A stretch of DNA of 64,000 nt from Rhizopus arrhizus (lineage: Eukaryota; Mucoromycota; Mucoromycetes; Mucorales; Rhizopodaceae): NCBI GenBank assembly GCA_024220505.1, contig JAKZZE010000039.1:1-64000 (forward strand). The letters are read 5' to 3'. The position numbers and the translations under genes are program-made. Positions 45,134-55,849 of the stretch are shown here, piece after piece. Below the pieces are notes generated by a model that saw nothing but the letters and a program-made list of their open reading frames with translations, did no database searches and had not been told where the DNA came from. Position 1 is the first letter of the stretch. Each line of letters opens with the position of its first letter.

Positions 45134-45224
45134 GTGTGTTACAACACAATGCAGCAAACTTTTGCAGCATTTGACTTTTCTCTCTCCAACTAATTCAAAT
45201 CCAGGAAAATACAAACAAATACGA

Positions 45225-45374
45225 TGTGACGCAGTTGGTGTAACTTTTGCGGAAGAAGGGACTCAGTCCTAGGAGGGACTTAGTCGTAGGAGGGACCTCA
45301 GTCCCAGGAGGGACATCAGTCCCTGAAGATAAACAAAAAAAAGTTCAAAAATAGAAAAACACAAAAAAAATGAC
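45225..45374 (+). repeat. LTR W2, 5' fragment
   Basis: Starts TGTGACGCAGTTGG and matches the pieces of W1 (22478-22525, 23124-23222, 23809 on) without their insertions. It is cut at 45374 by the left end of the CACTACGG element. The rest of W2 is not found beyond the right end at 61185. Confidence 0.85.
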
Positions 45375-45380
45375 CACTAC

Positions 45381-46910
45381 GGCGCAAAAAATCTCCGCAT
45401 TTCGCTTCTTGTAGACGCAGATTAGCAAAATAAAAATGCTAAAAATGTCGAATTTAGCAAAATTTAAAGCGAAATTGGAGTAACATTGGAATAAATATAA
45501 TGCTACATGAACTCTCATACGCTTTCACATAACAATTTAATTGGATGAGGCAGGTTTTAGCAAAATTTAAAGCAAAATTGGAGTAAATCTAATGCTACAT
45601 GAACTCTCAAACGCTTTCACATAACAATTTAATTGGATGAGGCAGACATTTGCTGTTCTGTATATAAGCAGAGTATGGCTATGTTTAAGCAATTATGTCC
45701 AGTAAAATGGGTAGGTTTATTATTGTATAGGGCAGTATAAATGGACAAATTTAAATGATTTAATAATACGATGCTTTATTTATTATATTATACTATTCAT
45801 TTAATATACATTTGAATAAAAAAAAAAAGTAATAACAAAAAAAATAATAATAAAAGAAAAGGAATAATAAAAGAAAAGGAATACAGAATGAACAGATCCA
45901 ATATAATCGTACGTCATTACTTACCTGTCCTCGACAATATTCAATGCAACCCATTTAGCAGATTTAATTACTTTCAACAATCTACATTCAACAGAATAAT
46001 TAATATTTAAACATATGCAATTTTATTTCTATTTACCAAAATTGTTTTCCTTTTTTTTTTTATCACATGATGGATAATTGTCTTATACAACCATTGTTAC
46101 TTTTCCTCAAGTCCCTGCGCCTATGCTTTATTGGGTTTCATAATACTCTATCATCATTGCTGTTATCGTTAATATCATCACAGTCGCTTCATACAAAATC
46201 CACATTGCAAAATAAAACAAAGTATTAAAATCTAATAAATAAAAAACATCAGTCAAGAAAAAATAACAAGCAAACAATTTATACCTTTTGTCTTGTTCAA
46301 ACATACTATCTATATAATATATTGTTGGTTAAGGTTCAATCTATCTGAAGCAGCATAGAGTATAATTTTACCTAATATCAACAGCATACACAATATGAAA
46401 CAACACACCAAGCATAGTATACAAAAGCAGAGGATGAATAGTTGCGACAAACTAGTCTACAGCATGATAGAGTATTGATTATACAGCTAGGTTGTACACT
46501 ACAGATAGAGTCAGTAAGGTGTCAAGGTAAGGAGCGGAAAGGAATACAAATAATGATATAAAGAAGATCAAGGGTTGTTGCATGTTGTAATGTAACTATA
46601 AATAAGTTTTCTTTTAATTAGTGAACCATTCGTTAAAAACATCTTGTTTGACTAAAGCTCTCGCAATATTTAAAGTAAAAGAATACTAGAGCTTACTATA
46701 AGCAAAGATAAAAAGAAATAGTTAAAAGGAATACAACATTCAACAACTTTATACCCATGCAACATAATTGTTATTTTTTTTTCGTTTGTAATGCGTTGAC
46801 TGTTTGAGCTGATTTAGTTTTAGCTATTTTGTTTTCAAAACATGGTGCATATCAGCAATAGCTAAAAGTATCAAAAACTGTTAACAAAGTAGAGTAATAA
46901 TGAATATACG

Positions 46911-46945
<35 letters not shown>

Positions 46946-47187
46946 AAAGAGCCATAAAAAATAAACTAAAATATAAAATAATGCTTTAAAATCCATGCAA
47001 GTTTATTTCATATAATTAACGTCATAGGACCAATGGCATTGAAGAATAATAACTAAGCTATATAAAAAAGTACCAACATTACCATCATGAAGATCTAGTC
47101 ATGACAAGACAATTCTAAACGACATTTAACAAATAACAGTAGGATTTATTTAACAAAAGATAAAACAATAAAAAGAAAAAGAAACAA
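45381..47187. other. Left subterminal region, non-coding
   Basis: AT-rich, with a 34-bp poly-A tract near 46911-46943. No coding region seen. A tandem of two blocks carries AACTCTCA(T/A)ACGCTTTCAC and ATTGGATGAGGCAG (about 45500-45650). Confidence 0.6.
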
Positions 47188-48285
47188 TTATATTCTTCTC
47201 TTTTTATTTTGACGACGAGAAGTAGAACGGGTACGACCAGAAGGAGAAGGAGGGAGAGGAGAAGCAGCAGAGGACGAGACGGTAGTTGCGGAAGTTGTAC
47301 TAAAGTTAATAAAATTTAATCGTTACAATGATAGAGTATATTTGTTTTTAAAATTAAACATACATGCTAACTTCATTGCTATTTCCTTGTTCTAATTCGT
47401 TGGAGGCATCAAGATCAGGAAGTAGTTCAAGATCAAAATTTTCCTCAGGATGTATATCATCTATTTGTTCTGTTACGTACGTGTTTGGCTCTACTACGTT
47501 ATTTGCAGCGTCTGGTTGCAGATTTTTTAACTAATATAAACATAATGATTAATTAAATGAACGGTTTTGTATAAAAAGAATACCTTTTTGTTGTAATAAT
47601 TGTTGTATGACTTTGCTAGCAAAACTTGAGCTCACCAGCTGTTATTACATCTATTCAAAGGGATATTTGCTCGTAAAGCAAGTTCTTCAAGCTCTGTGTA
47701 TGCTGCATTTTTATAAACAGCAGGAATATCCTTCTATGATAGCTTGTTTTTATCGATATGAGTATTGGCAAGAAGCTTGTTGCTTAAGCTCGTACAAACA
47801 ACTTGTGTGAACCTGTTTAATTGAGAGTGGTATCTTCTGGTTAAAAATGTTTTCTGATCCAATGTTTCATCAGAATTCTCTGGCTTATCGACAAGGTCCA
47901 TTGTTTCTGTTAAGAACGCGTCTATACAGGCTGCGTTGCTATGTCGCCCATCACCTAAGCTTGTTGGGAACCTTGGAACATCTCTACGAACGATGTCAAA
48001 AGCAGGTGGATTAAATTGGGGAAGTTGTGGTTGGTAAATAGCTGCTGTAATGTATTTTAAGTAAAAAACATCCCAATTAACCCACTTCCTTTTTTTTTTT
48101 TTTTTTTTTTTTTTACCTTGTTCAGCAGGATGGTTTGTAAGAGCATTTCGCTCTACCATCAGCTTCAACTCGGCCATTTGCTGCCGAACCTCATCTTTCC
48201 AGGCTTCGAATTCGATTCTGAAAGCTTCAACTGATCTTCGATAGTTTCGGATTTCGTAAACAATTTGATCAACGTTGTAGGGCAT
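47188..48285 (-). pseudogene. Accessory gene of CACTA-like family 2, two in-frame stops
   Basis: Exons 48285-48117, 48044-47584, 47530-47364 and 47299-47188 join in phase to 303 codons including the terminal stop. Exon 2 contains TAG at 47734-47736 and TGA at 47632-47634. The N-terminus is a coiled coil (YEIRNYRRSVEAFRIEFEAW). The middle has FPTSLGDGRHSNAACIDAF. The C-terminus is acidic, then ends in a basic RTRSTSRRQNKKRRI tail that resembles a nuclear signal. The layout (coiled coil, charged body, 4 exons) is like the accessory genes at 8400 and 13980, but clear sequence similarity was not established. Confidence 0.7.
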
Positions 48286-48826
48286 AGCAAAAAGATGTAA
48301 AATTTAAAAAATATTAGTTTGATGGAATCAAAATAAACAATGATTATATAACTGCTTAGAGTTTATATACTTTTCATTCTCTATGCATTAACGAATGTAC
48401 CGCGGAATGCCGACTAAATGTTACATAGTATTATGCATTATTTTGATACATGTACTTGCCCCTTAATCATTTGTTCAACTAGCCAAGAGATATTCACATT
48501 TCTACTGATAAAATTGTTTAATGTAAACAATGTGCTTAGCTACTCTTTGATTACATTTGCAGCAAGGCATATGGTAACAAAGAGAAAGATGCTACGGCTA
48601 TACTCTAAAAATAAAAGATGTAGACTGATATTAACAAAACCAATAAAAATACGCTTTAACAATTAGCGAGCTTGTTTTATCTATATTACTTCTATAAACC
48701 CTATTATTAATTGAAAAAAAGTATATCCTGTAAATATAATCAATTACTGTATTAAAGAGAAGTTACTTTTTTAGTTTGTAGTATGCTTGATAAAAAATAT
48801 CACCATTCCGTGTAAGATATTCATAA
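48286..48826. other. Non-coding interval before chromovirus 2
   Basis: Probably the promoter side of the accessory gene and the middle of the CACTA-like element. Nothing else recognised. Confidence 0.5.
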
Positions 48827-48831
48827 GAAAT

Positions 48832-49172
48832 TGTCATGTTTTGACATGTCAATAAGATACAGTCTTATCATTCTGGACTAAATCTTTACAAATGAGTTTG
48901 AATAAGAATAGAACCTGATAATTATCACTGCCCTAAACAGCCAAGTTTCACTTTCATCTCAACAGTTGATTATTAACATCAGTCTATAAAATTTTTCTTA
49001 TACATGTCAAATCATATCGGTCATAACTATTTTTGTCATCTAATCTCAGGTCTTGCTCAACTAATATAAATAGCCTTGAAATCTTTCTTTAATAAAAGTA
49101 TTCGACTTTAGAACTATTGTTCGGTCTCGTTAATTCTTCTTTATCTTATTTTTGAATACTTAAAACACTTCA
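48832..49172 (+). repeat. 5' LTR of chromovirus 2
   Basis: 341 bp. TATA box TATAAATA about 110 bp before its end. It is followed by T8 AACGAATTCTGAACTC, as in chromovirus 1. Confidence 0.95.
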
Positions 49173-49215
49173 TTTTTTTTAACGAATTCTGAACTCCCAA
49201 TCACAAAAAGCAAAT

Positions 49216-50742
49216 ATGGCTAACGAAGATCAATCTCTTAATACTTTCACTCATGGTGAAACTGGTGTGTTTAGAACAAACATAGAGGAAACATCAAAAG
49301 TCATCGAAGATACCGAAATGGCTAGTGAACAAGAGGACCCTTCTACTCCCCACCAAAGTACTCAAGCCGAAGACCCTTCCGTTGACGCTGTCATGGGTCT
49401 TAGGGTGACACTAGAAAACCTTAGACAGCAAATAGCTCGTGCTGTTGTGACTGGTGCTACCCAAGAAGATTTGCTGAAGTTGCAGGAGCGAGCAGTAAAC
49501 ATCCAAAACTGCATCAAATTCCTTGATGAAGCTCAAGCGTTTTGTGTCCCTCCTCCTCCATCTACCAATGATGCGACTTTTAGTTCTGGTATCTCAAGTA
49601 GAAATCCTCACCCTCGCCTGGATCATCTTATCCCTTCGGATCTCCCAGTATGGCAGTGGCGTGGTAACGTCTGGAGAAAGGATGCTGACATCCATGACTC
49701 AGTGGAAGACTTGCTTGATACTTTTTCTTTAATAATTGAATCTAATGGCTTGTCTGTTGATGCTAGTTGGTCTCGCCTAGTTCCCATCAAAATGAACAGG
49801 GATCAACGATCATGGTTCAACGAAGTATTAAAAGGGCGTAGCTTGACTTGGTCTGAGGTCCGTAAAATAATAATCAAGACTTATGCTGCACAAGACGTAG
49901 CCCAGGAACTGGAGCACATGGACCAACTCTTATCACTTAAGATGGGATCAATGGAATCTATCGAAGCATTCACAGATAGGTTTCAAAGAATCCGCAGAGC
50001 TGCCAAGTGGGATGATGATATCAAGACAGCCTCCATCTACAAGCGTGCTTTGCCAAACTTTTTACGTCAGGAGGTCTCTCGCTCCTTGTTAAATCTTGGA
50101 AGAGATCAACAAGACTCCGTGACAAAAGTTGCAGCAAAAGCTAGAATGGTCTTGTCATCCAACTTGTGTTCTGAGGTGGGCAATCCAAGTCGTCGAGAGT
50201 CTGCCCCTTCCAAGCCCTCATCTTCATCTCTCCTAGCAAGTGGAACAGAGGCATCAAAATACAACCCAAAGAACTTCAACTCATCAAGTAACTTACTGGG
50301 TACTATGAAGAAACATCCTTCAGTTGGAAATCTGAAAAATAAATTCCGTTGCGCAATCCATGGTCTTGCAAACCATACAACTGAAAAATGTAACAAATAC
50401 AAGGATCTACTGAACAAAAATCCTTCTTTGGTAAATTCGTCTCTTGGTACATCTAGTCCTCCCTTGTCTTTTGTTTCGGTTGCCAAAAACTGCTATCGTT
50501 GCTTGGGTAATGTTCCCTGGTCAAAAGAACATGCTGCTCGCTGTCCTCGCGACAAACCCTATCATGGCCCTAGTAAGGCTATACGTTCTGTTCGCTTGGA
50601 CACTTCAAGATCCAATGGTAGCAAACCTAACCTCACCATCACTCCTCAAGCTAGACCACAACAGGCATCTTCTAAGGTGTCTAGTGGTGATAGCAACTTG
50701 ATGGACGTAGATGACGAGGGTTATCCAGTGAATTATGATTAA
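49216..50742 (+). CDS. gag: Gag of chromovirus 2
   Basis: 508 aa from ATG 49216. Same domain plan as chromovirus 1 (capsid-like core with MNRDQRSWFNEVLKG, zinc motifs CAIHGLANHTTEKC and CYRC..H..C). Amino acids are clearly diverged in the N-terminal 90 residues and between residues 325 and 430, and synonymous changes are dense throughout. The last ~35 codons become identical in nucleotide sequence to chromovirus 1. It ends at TAA 50740-50742, in frame with pol. Confidence 0.93.
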   Translation: MANEDQSLNTFTHGETGVFRTNIEETSKVIEDTEMASEQEDPSTPHQSTQAEDPSVDAVMGLRVTLENLRQQIARAVVTGATQEDLLKLQERAVNIQNCIKFLDEAQAFCVPPPPSTNDATFSSGISSRNPHPRLDHLIPSDLPVWQWRGNVWRKDADIHDSVEDLLDTFSLIIESNGLSVDASWSRLVPIKMNRDQRSWFNEVLKGRSLTWSEVRKIIIKTYAAQDVAQELEHMDQLLSLKMGSMESIEAFTDRFQRIRRAAKWDDDIKTASIYKRALPNFLRQEVSRSLLNLGRDQQDSVTKVAAKARMVLSSNLCSEVGNPSRRESAPSKPSSSSLLASGTEASKYNPKNFNSSSNLLGTMKKHPSVGNLKNKFRCAIHGLANHTTEKCNKYKDLLNKNPSLVNSSLGTSSPPLSFVSVAKNCYRCLGNVPWSKEHAARCPRDKPYHGPSKAIRSVRLDTSRSNGSKPNLTITPQARPQQASSKVSSGDSNLMDVDDEGYPVNYD

Positions 50743-50745
50743 AAT

Positions 50746-53700
50746 GTGAACACTATGGCCCTGGTTGATAGTGGTTCCTCTTTCAGCTCGATAGACACAA
50801 ACTTTGTTAATAAATATAATATTGCAGTTGATAGAAATGTATCTGGTTCCGTTATACTTGCTACAAGTGATAATGTTAGTAAACGTTTCGGTACAACCAA
50901 ATTTCCATTAAGTGTTATTTACGGTGATAATGATAAAAATCTTATTCATACATCCCATTCTTTTGAAGTCCTTCCTCTTTCCTTGGATACTGAAGTTGTA
51001 ATAGGATTAGATCTGATGCACAAGTTAAACATTCTTGTTACCAACTTAGCTATCAGACATCCTAATCTTGCACCAGTTATTGACAAAGAGATTACAAATG
51101 ATACACCTGAACCTAACAAAGCTCCTTTCGGTACACCTGAGCAACAAGCTCATTTTCATAATGCTGTTAAACCATTTGTTGATCAAAATGCCTTAATACC
51201 AAAGAATTCCTTTTGTACTGTACCAGAGTCGGTTATACGTTTAGATACTGTTAAAGGAAAAACTGCTTACCGTGCACCATATCGTACTCCTTTTAAATTA
51301 CTACCAATCATGCGTGAATGTATTGACACTTGGTTAAAGGATGAAGTTATTGAACGTGCATCACCTAATTCAGACTGGAATTCTCCTTTAACATTGGCAC
51401 CTAAGAAAGACTTGCTTGGTAATCTCACAGGACATCGACCCTGTCTCGATCCTCGCTTGTTAAATTCTATTCTTGTGTCAAATGATAGACATCCTATTCC
51501 AAAGATTGAAGAGATTTTCGATCGATTACAAGGATCAACTATTTTTACCACTCTTGATCTTCGACAAGCATTTCATCGATTCCAAATCTATGAGCCTGAT
51601 CGTATTAAGACCACATTCACTTTTGAAGGTCAACAATACCAATTTAGAGGTTGTCCATTTGGTTTGAAACATATTGCTTCCCGTTATCAACGAGTGATTA
51701 ATATAGTGTTACGTGATTTACCTTATGCACAGGCTTTTGTTGATGATATCATCATATTTTCCAAGTCTTATGAGGAACACATCACACATGTGCAAAACAT
51801 AATTCAGAGATTAACTAAAGTGAATTTGATCCTTAACCCAGACAAGTGTCATTTTGCGCAGTCTACTGTTTACTTACTTGGTTTCTGTGTTGATGCCAAA
51901 GGGTCTCGACTCGATCCTCGTAAAGTTACAAACGCTTTGACTTGGCCTAGACCTTCATCTGGAAAAGAGATTCAACGCTTTTTAGGACTGGTAAATTATT
52001 TTAGAAAATACTTGCCAAATATTTCTGAAGTCACTGCACCTTTGGACAAATTACGTTTTGAAGGCAAACTTGATAAACTTTGGACATCTGAACAAGAAAG
52101 AGCTTTTGAAAAGATCAAGGCATTATTGTCTTCTGCGCCACTTCTTCATCATCCAGATCTAGAACAACCTTTTTATGTTGCTACTGATGCTAGTAACTAT
52201 TCAATTGGTGTTGTTCTTTACCAAGTTATCAAAAATGAGACTCGATATATCGGTTTCATGGCACGCTCACTTTCTACATCTGAAAAGAATTATTCTACCA
52301 CTAAACGTGAGCTATTAGCAGTGATATTTGCACTAAAGAAGTTTCATCCATTTTTGTGGGGTAATCCATTCACCTTATACACTGATCACAAGGCCTTAAC
52401 TTATCTCCACACCCAGCCTGTAGCTAACGCTATGATGATCAATTGGCTGGACACTATACTGGATTATAACTTCAAAATCATCCATCGACCTGGTATTCAA
52501 AATATTCTACCAGATGCTTTGTCGCGTCTTTTCGAACCTGAAAAAACGCTGGAGGGGGATAATAAAACCATCAAAACAATCGTCACTTCCCAAATTATCA
52601 ATTCTAACGGATCAATTCTTACATCCAGAATGATGATGCCTGCTGACTTGATGACCCCAGCACCAGAAGATAGACAAAAGCTACTCATGGATACACATTT
52701 AGAGGGACACCGTGGAGCTCAAGCAATCGTAACAGCTTTACATAGTGATGGTATTCACTGGACAAAGCTCAAGGAAGATGCACTTGAAATAATACGTAGT
52801 TGTCCTGATTGCCAAAAATTCAATATCGCAAAGCACGGATACAATCCCTTGACCTCAATCTATGCTGATGCACCTTGGGATCACATCTGTATCGATACAG
52901 CCGGGCCTTTCCCTACTTCAGTACAAGGTAATCAATACATCCTTCTGGTAGTGGACGTCTTTACACGATATTGTGTACTCAAAGCCTTGCCCGATAAATC
53001 TTCTCTCACTATTGCACTTGCATTAAGGAGTATCTTATCGCTCTTTGGTCGACCAAAAATTATCCAAAGTGATAATGGTACTGAGTATGTCAATGAACTC
53101 GTCAGACTGTATGTTGAATCATCCGGTATTGATCATCGTCTCATATCAGCTTATCATCCCCGAGCTAACGGTATAGTTGAACGATGGGTTGGCAAAGCAA
53201 AAAATATTTTGCACAAAAGATTACAAGGCAGAACTGAGGATTGGGACTTGTATGTTGACAGTACCCAAGAAGCCCTCAACAATACGCATACAGCTTTACA
53301 CGGCACTAGACCTTTCTCATTGATGTTTGCAAGACGTCCCAATGAAAACAAGGATTATAATAACGTGCTGGACAAAACTAAATCGCCTGAAACGATGAAA
53401 CAGTTAGAAACTAGAATTAACGAGTTTAATGACACTGTCTTACCGGCTATTCGTGAAAAAATAAAAACTTCACAAGCTGCTTCTCGAGACAAGTTCAACC
53501 AAACTCACAGAATTCTATCCGATATCCCCACTGGTAGTCAAGTCACGCTCAAGAATGTAAACCGTGTTGCAAAAAGTGATCCCCTCTACGTTGGTAATTA
53601 CACCGTCAAAAGAAAAACTCAAGGTGGTTCATATGTGTTGGTTGATGCAACTGGAGCACTCTTACCAAGAGATGTACCTCCATCGCAAATAAAGGTTATT

Positions 53701-53952
53701 TCCCAGGAAGTATCCTTATCCAATACTGATCAATCTGAATCATACGATGTTGAGGCAGTTTTACACCATAAGGGATCACCGGGTAATTACTTATATAAAG
53801 TTCGATGGAAAGGTTATGGAGTAGAAGATGACACTTGGGAACCGGCTAGTCATTTCCATGATTACAGACCGATCCAAAAATATTGGTCACGTCTAAGTGA
53901 ACAAGAACCAGCGCGCGAGGTTCAACTTGTTCCTAAAAAAAGATACGACTAA
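50746..53952 (+). CDS. pol: Pol of chromovirus 2
   Basis: 1068 aa with the same domains and motifs as pol of chromovirus 1 (protease VDSGSS, FVDDIIIFS, TDHKAL, SDNGTE, IVERW, chromodomain), differing by a handful of bases over 3.2 kb. First ATG at 50755. A base change turns the AACCAA of copy 1 into GACTAA, so the protein ends 11 residues earlier (KKRYD). Other changes: IFQEV to ISQEV, and GYGEEDD to GYGVEDD in the chromodomain. Expression is probably by TAA readthrough from gag. Confidence 0.96.
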   Translation: MNTMALVDSGSSFSSIDTNFVNKYNIAVDRNVSGSVILATSDNVSKRFGTTKFPLSVIYGDNDKNLIHTSHSFEVLPLSLDTEVVIGLDLMHKLNILVTNLAIRHPNLAPVIDKEITNDTPEPNKAPFGTPEQQAHFHNAVKPFVDQNALIPKNSFCTVPESVIRLDTVKGKTAYRAPYRTPFKLLPIMRECIDTWLKDEVIERASPNSDWNSPLTLAPKKDLLGNLTGHRPCLDPRLLNSILVSNDRHPIPKIEEIFDRLQGSTIFTTLDLRQAFHRFQIYEPDRIKTTFTFEGQQYQFRGCPFGLKHIASRYQRVINIVLRDLPYAQAFVDDIIIFSKSYEEHITHVQNIIQRLTKVNLILNPDKCHFAQSTVYLLGFCVDAKGSRLDPRKVTNALTWPRPSSGKEIQRFLGLVNYFRKYLPNISEVTAPLDKLRFEGKLDKLWTSEQERAFEKIKALLSSAPLLHHPDLEQPFYVATDASNYSIGVVLYQVIKNETRYIGFMARSLSTSEKNYSTTKRELLAVIFALKKFHPFLWGNPFTLYTDHKALTYLHTQPVANAMMINWLDTILDYNFKIIHRPGIQNILPDALSRLFEPEKTLEGDNKTIKTIVTSQIINSNGSILTSRMMMPADLMTPAPEDRQKLLMDTHLEGHRGAQAIVTALHSDGIHWTKLKEDALEIIRSCPDCQKFNIAKHGYNPLTSIYADAPWDHICIDTAGPFPTSVQGNQYILLVVDVFTRYCVLKALPDKSSLTIALALRSILSLFGRPKIIQSDNGTEYVNELVRLYVESSGIDHRLISAYHPRANGIVERWVGKAKNILHKRLQGRTEDWDLYVDSTQEALNNTHTALHGTRPFSLMFARRPNENKDYNNVLDKTKSPETMKQLETRINEFNDTVLPAIREKIKTSQAASRDKFNQTHRILSDIPTGSQVTLKNVNRVAKSDPLYVGNYTVKRKTQGGSYVLVDATGALLPRDVPPSQIKVISQEVSLSNTDQSESYDVEAVLHHKGSPGNYLYKVRWKGYGVEDDTWEPASHFHDYRPIQKYWSRLSEQEPAREVQLVPKKRYD

Positions 53953-54430
53953 GAAAAGAAAAAACGTGCATCGCAGTGTAACTAACTCTAAAAGAAACAG
54001 ACGTTAATACATTGACCTTCTTCCACCAACTTTCATTAACTATACATATACGTTACCAGCAAATTACGCAATTATAAAATATTTACAAGGATAGTAAAAA
54101 ATGAATTTTTTACTCATGCCTTAATATTTTTCAATATGCACATTTGTACGCAGTCACATTTACAGACAAACATCACTTTAGCAATAAATTCCTGTTCAGG
54201 GTTTATTATCGCCTAAATGCTTTGTTCCATTCTTGAACACTATACTTTATATGTTTATATAAAGAGCCACTATACGTTATATGACTTAACCCTACCAAGC
54301 ACCTATTTATTACAACAAATAGAGCTCATCTTGACATCTCAAACCTCATTTTCGACATTCACTTAAACAAACATATTTTCACTTGCCACATTAATTCCAG
54401 AAAAGATAGTTACAACCTGGAAGGGGGCAA

Positions 54431-54771
54431 TGTCATGTTTTGACATGTCAATAAGATACAGTCTTATCATTCTGGACTAAATCTTTACAAATGAGTTTGA
54501 ATAAGAATAGAACCTGATAATTATCACTGCCCTAAACAGCCAAGTTTCACTTTCATCTCAACAGTTGATTATTAACATCAGTCTATAAAATTTTTCTTAT
54601 ACATGTCAAATCATATCGGTCATAACTATTTTTGTCATCTAATCTCAGGTCTTGCTCAACTAATATAAATAGCCTTGAAATCTTTCTTTAATAAAAGTAT
54701 TCGACTTTAGAACTATTGTTCGGTCTCGTTAATTCTTCTTTATCTTATTTTTGAATACTTAAAACACTTCA
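54431..54771 (+). repeat. 3' LTR of chromovirus 2
   Basis: 341 bp, same diagnostic bases as its 5' LTR. Confidence 0.95.
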
Positions 54772-54776
54772 GAAAT

Positions 54777-55849
54777 ATCGCTTACAGATATTTTATGCAA
54801 TAATAGAAATGTGAAAAGAGAATTCAAAAACCATTTATATGATAATTTTAAAAGAAACACAATACTATGACATGTTCTTCTTAAAGTTGTAATCATTACA
54901 TTGTGCATTAGCGGTCAATAGTCAAAAAGAAGTTTTGAGCAGCTGTGGGAAAAGTGAAGAAACTACAGTATATAATTTTCTCAAGAGATAAGACTTGATG
55001 TTCTAAACTCATTTGTTTTATTGTTTTTATACCGACTTTAAATGACATACTATAAACAACTCCAATCATTTCTAAGCTACAAGATGTCTAGGCCAACTTT
55101 GTTATTAATCTTAGATCATAGTGTTCATTTACATTGTAATATTTATTATCGGTACTCATGTTAAGAATTTAAGGAGTTGATATTTGTATATATTACTACA
55201 TCAGACTATACACAGCAGTTTTAGGTGACAAATACTAACAGATTTATTATTGTTTTTTATTTTTTTTTAAAAAAATATAGCGAAATAAAAGAAAAATGAG
55301 CTTTATACTTAACTTTAGCCTAGATAGCAATTGTCTCTGATACCAGCAATTCTATATTAACCTCTGCTTTTTCTATAAGTACTTGTATTTTAGTATTATA
55401 TTTTCTATACTAAAGGCTATCTGCTATTTACATTTGTAAATTGTAAGATATTAACCAACATTTGTTTACGCCCTATATTAATTTCCACGTTTTGTTTTTA
55501 TTGTTTTTTTTTTTCTTTGGTTTTTACCTACTATGTTCCAAAAATGGCAATGCACATGTATTGGATATACGGATCATCTCTAATAATCAGCAATACCCCA
55601 TACAGAACCATTGACTAATTAGGTAGATTTAGTCAACTAAAGCCAGATAGGCATCCTCAGGAACCATAATCTTCATCTGATTTCTACAATAAATATTTCG
55701 TACTCTTATTAATTTCAATTTAAACAATAGTACACTGAGAAGTATAGATACCTTTAATTATTATTATCTGCTCTTCATCTCTCTCTTTTTCTCTTTTTTT
55801 TTCATTTTTTTTTTTTTTTTTTTACCTTTGTCAAAAAATTTACTTTCCA
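54777..55849. other. Non-coding interval, upstream of transposase
   Basis: AT-rich. No gene seen. The last 60 bp is a T-rich tract (about 55770-55830) ending close to the transposase ATG, a likely promoter/5' UTR. Confidence 0.5.

Larger units (their letters stand above)
24785..45143 (-). repeat. Solo LTR R (TSD ACAC), ~600 bp expanded to 20 kb
   Basis: A reverse LTR whose outer ends are TGTGAGATTGG (24785) and GTGTGTTACA (45143), flanked by ACAC (24781-24784 and 45144-45147). The surviving pieces (24785-24815, 25410-25468, 31906-31910, 41444-41602, 43245-43536, 44418-44479 and 45134-45143) are collinear with the reverse complement of the solo LTR at 22526-23123. Six later insertions split it directly: two LTRs of the same family (one carrying a chromovirus), a reverse chromovirus, a Tc1/mariner element, and two unrelated solo LTRs. 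Confidence 0.9.
22433..45224 (+). repeat. Solo LTR Z, oldest layer of the nested stack (pieces)
   Basis: Begins TGTAA at 22433-22437, is interrupted by LTR V (22438-24777), continues at 24778, is interrupted again by reverse LTR R (24785-45143), and resumes at 45144 with AATGCAGCAAACTTTTGC up to about 45224, where LTR W2 begins. Joined, it matches the start of the solo LTR at 24816 (TGTAACACAATGCAGC). Its 3' part is lost. It lies 59 bp downstream of the tRNA-Met gene. Most of the listed span is later insertions. Confidence 0.8.
48832..54771 (+). mobile_element. Ty3/Gypsy chromovirus 2, complete
   Basis: 5940 bp, two 341-bp LTRs (48832-49172 and 54431-54771), duplication GAAAT (48827-48831 and 54772-54776), polypurine tract GGAAGGGGGCAA at 54419-54430. 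The LTRs share three bases that differ from chromovirus 1 (CTTATCATTC, TCAGTCTATA, TCGGTCATAA) and agree with each other. It is inserted between the two genes of the CACTA-like family 2 element. Confidence 0.97.
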
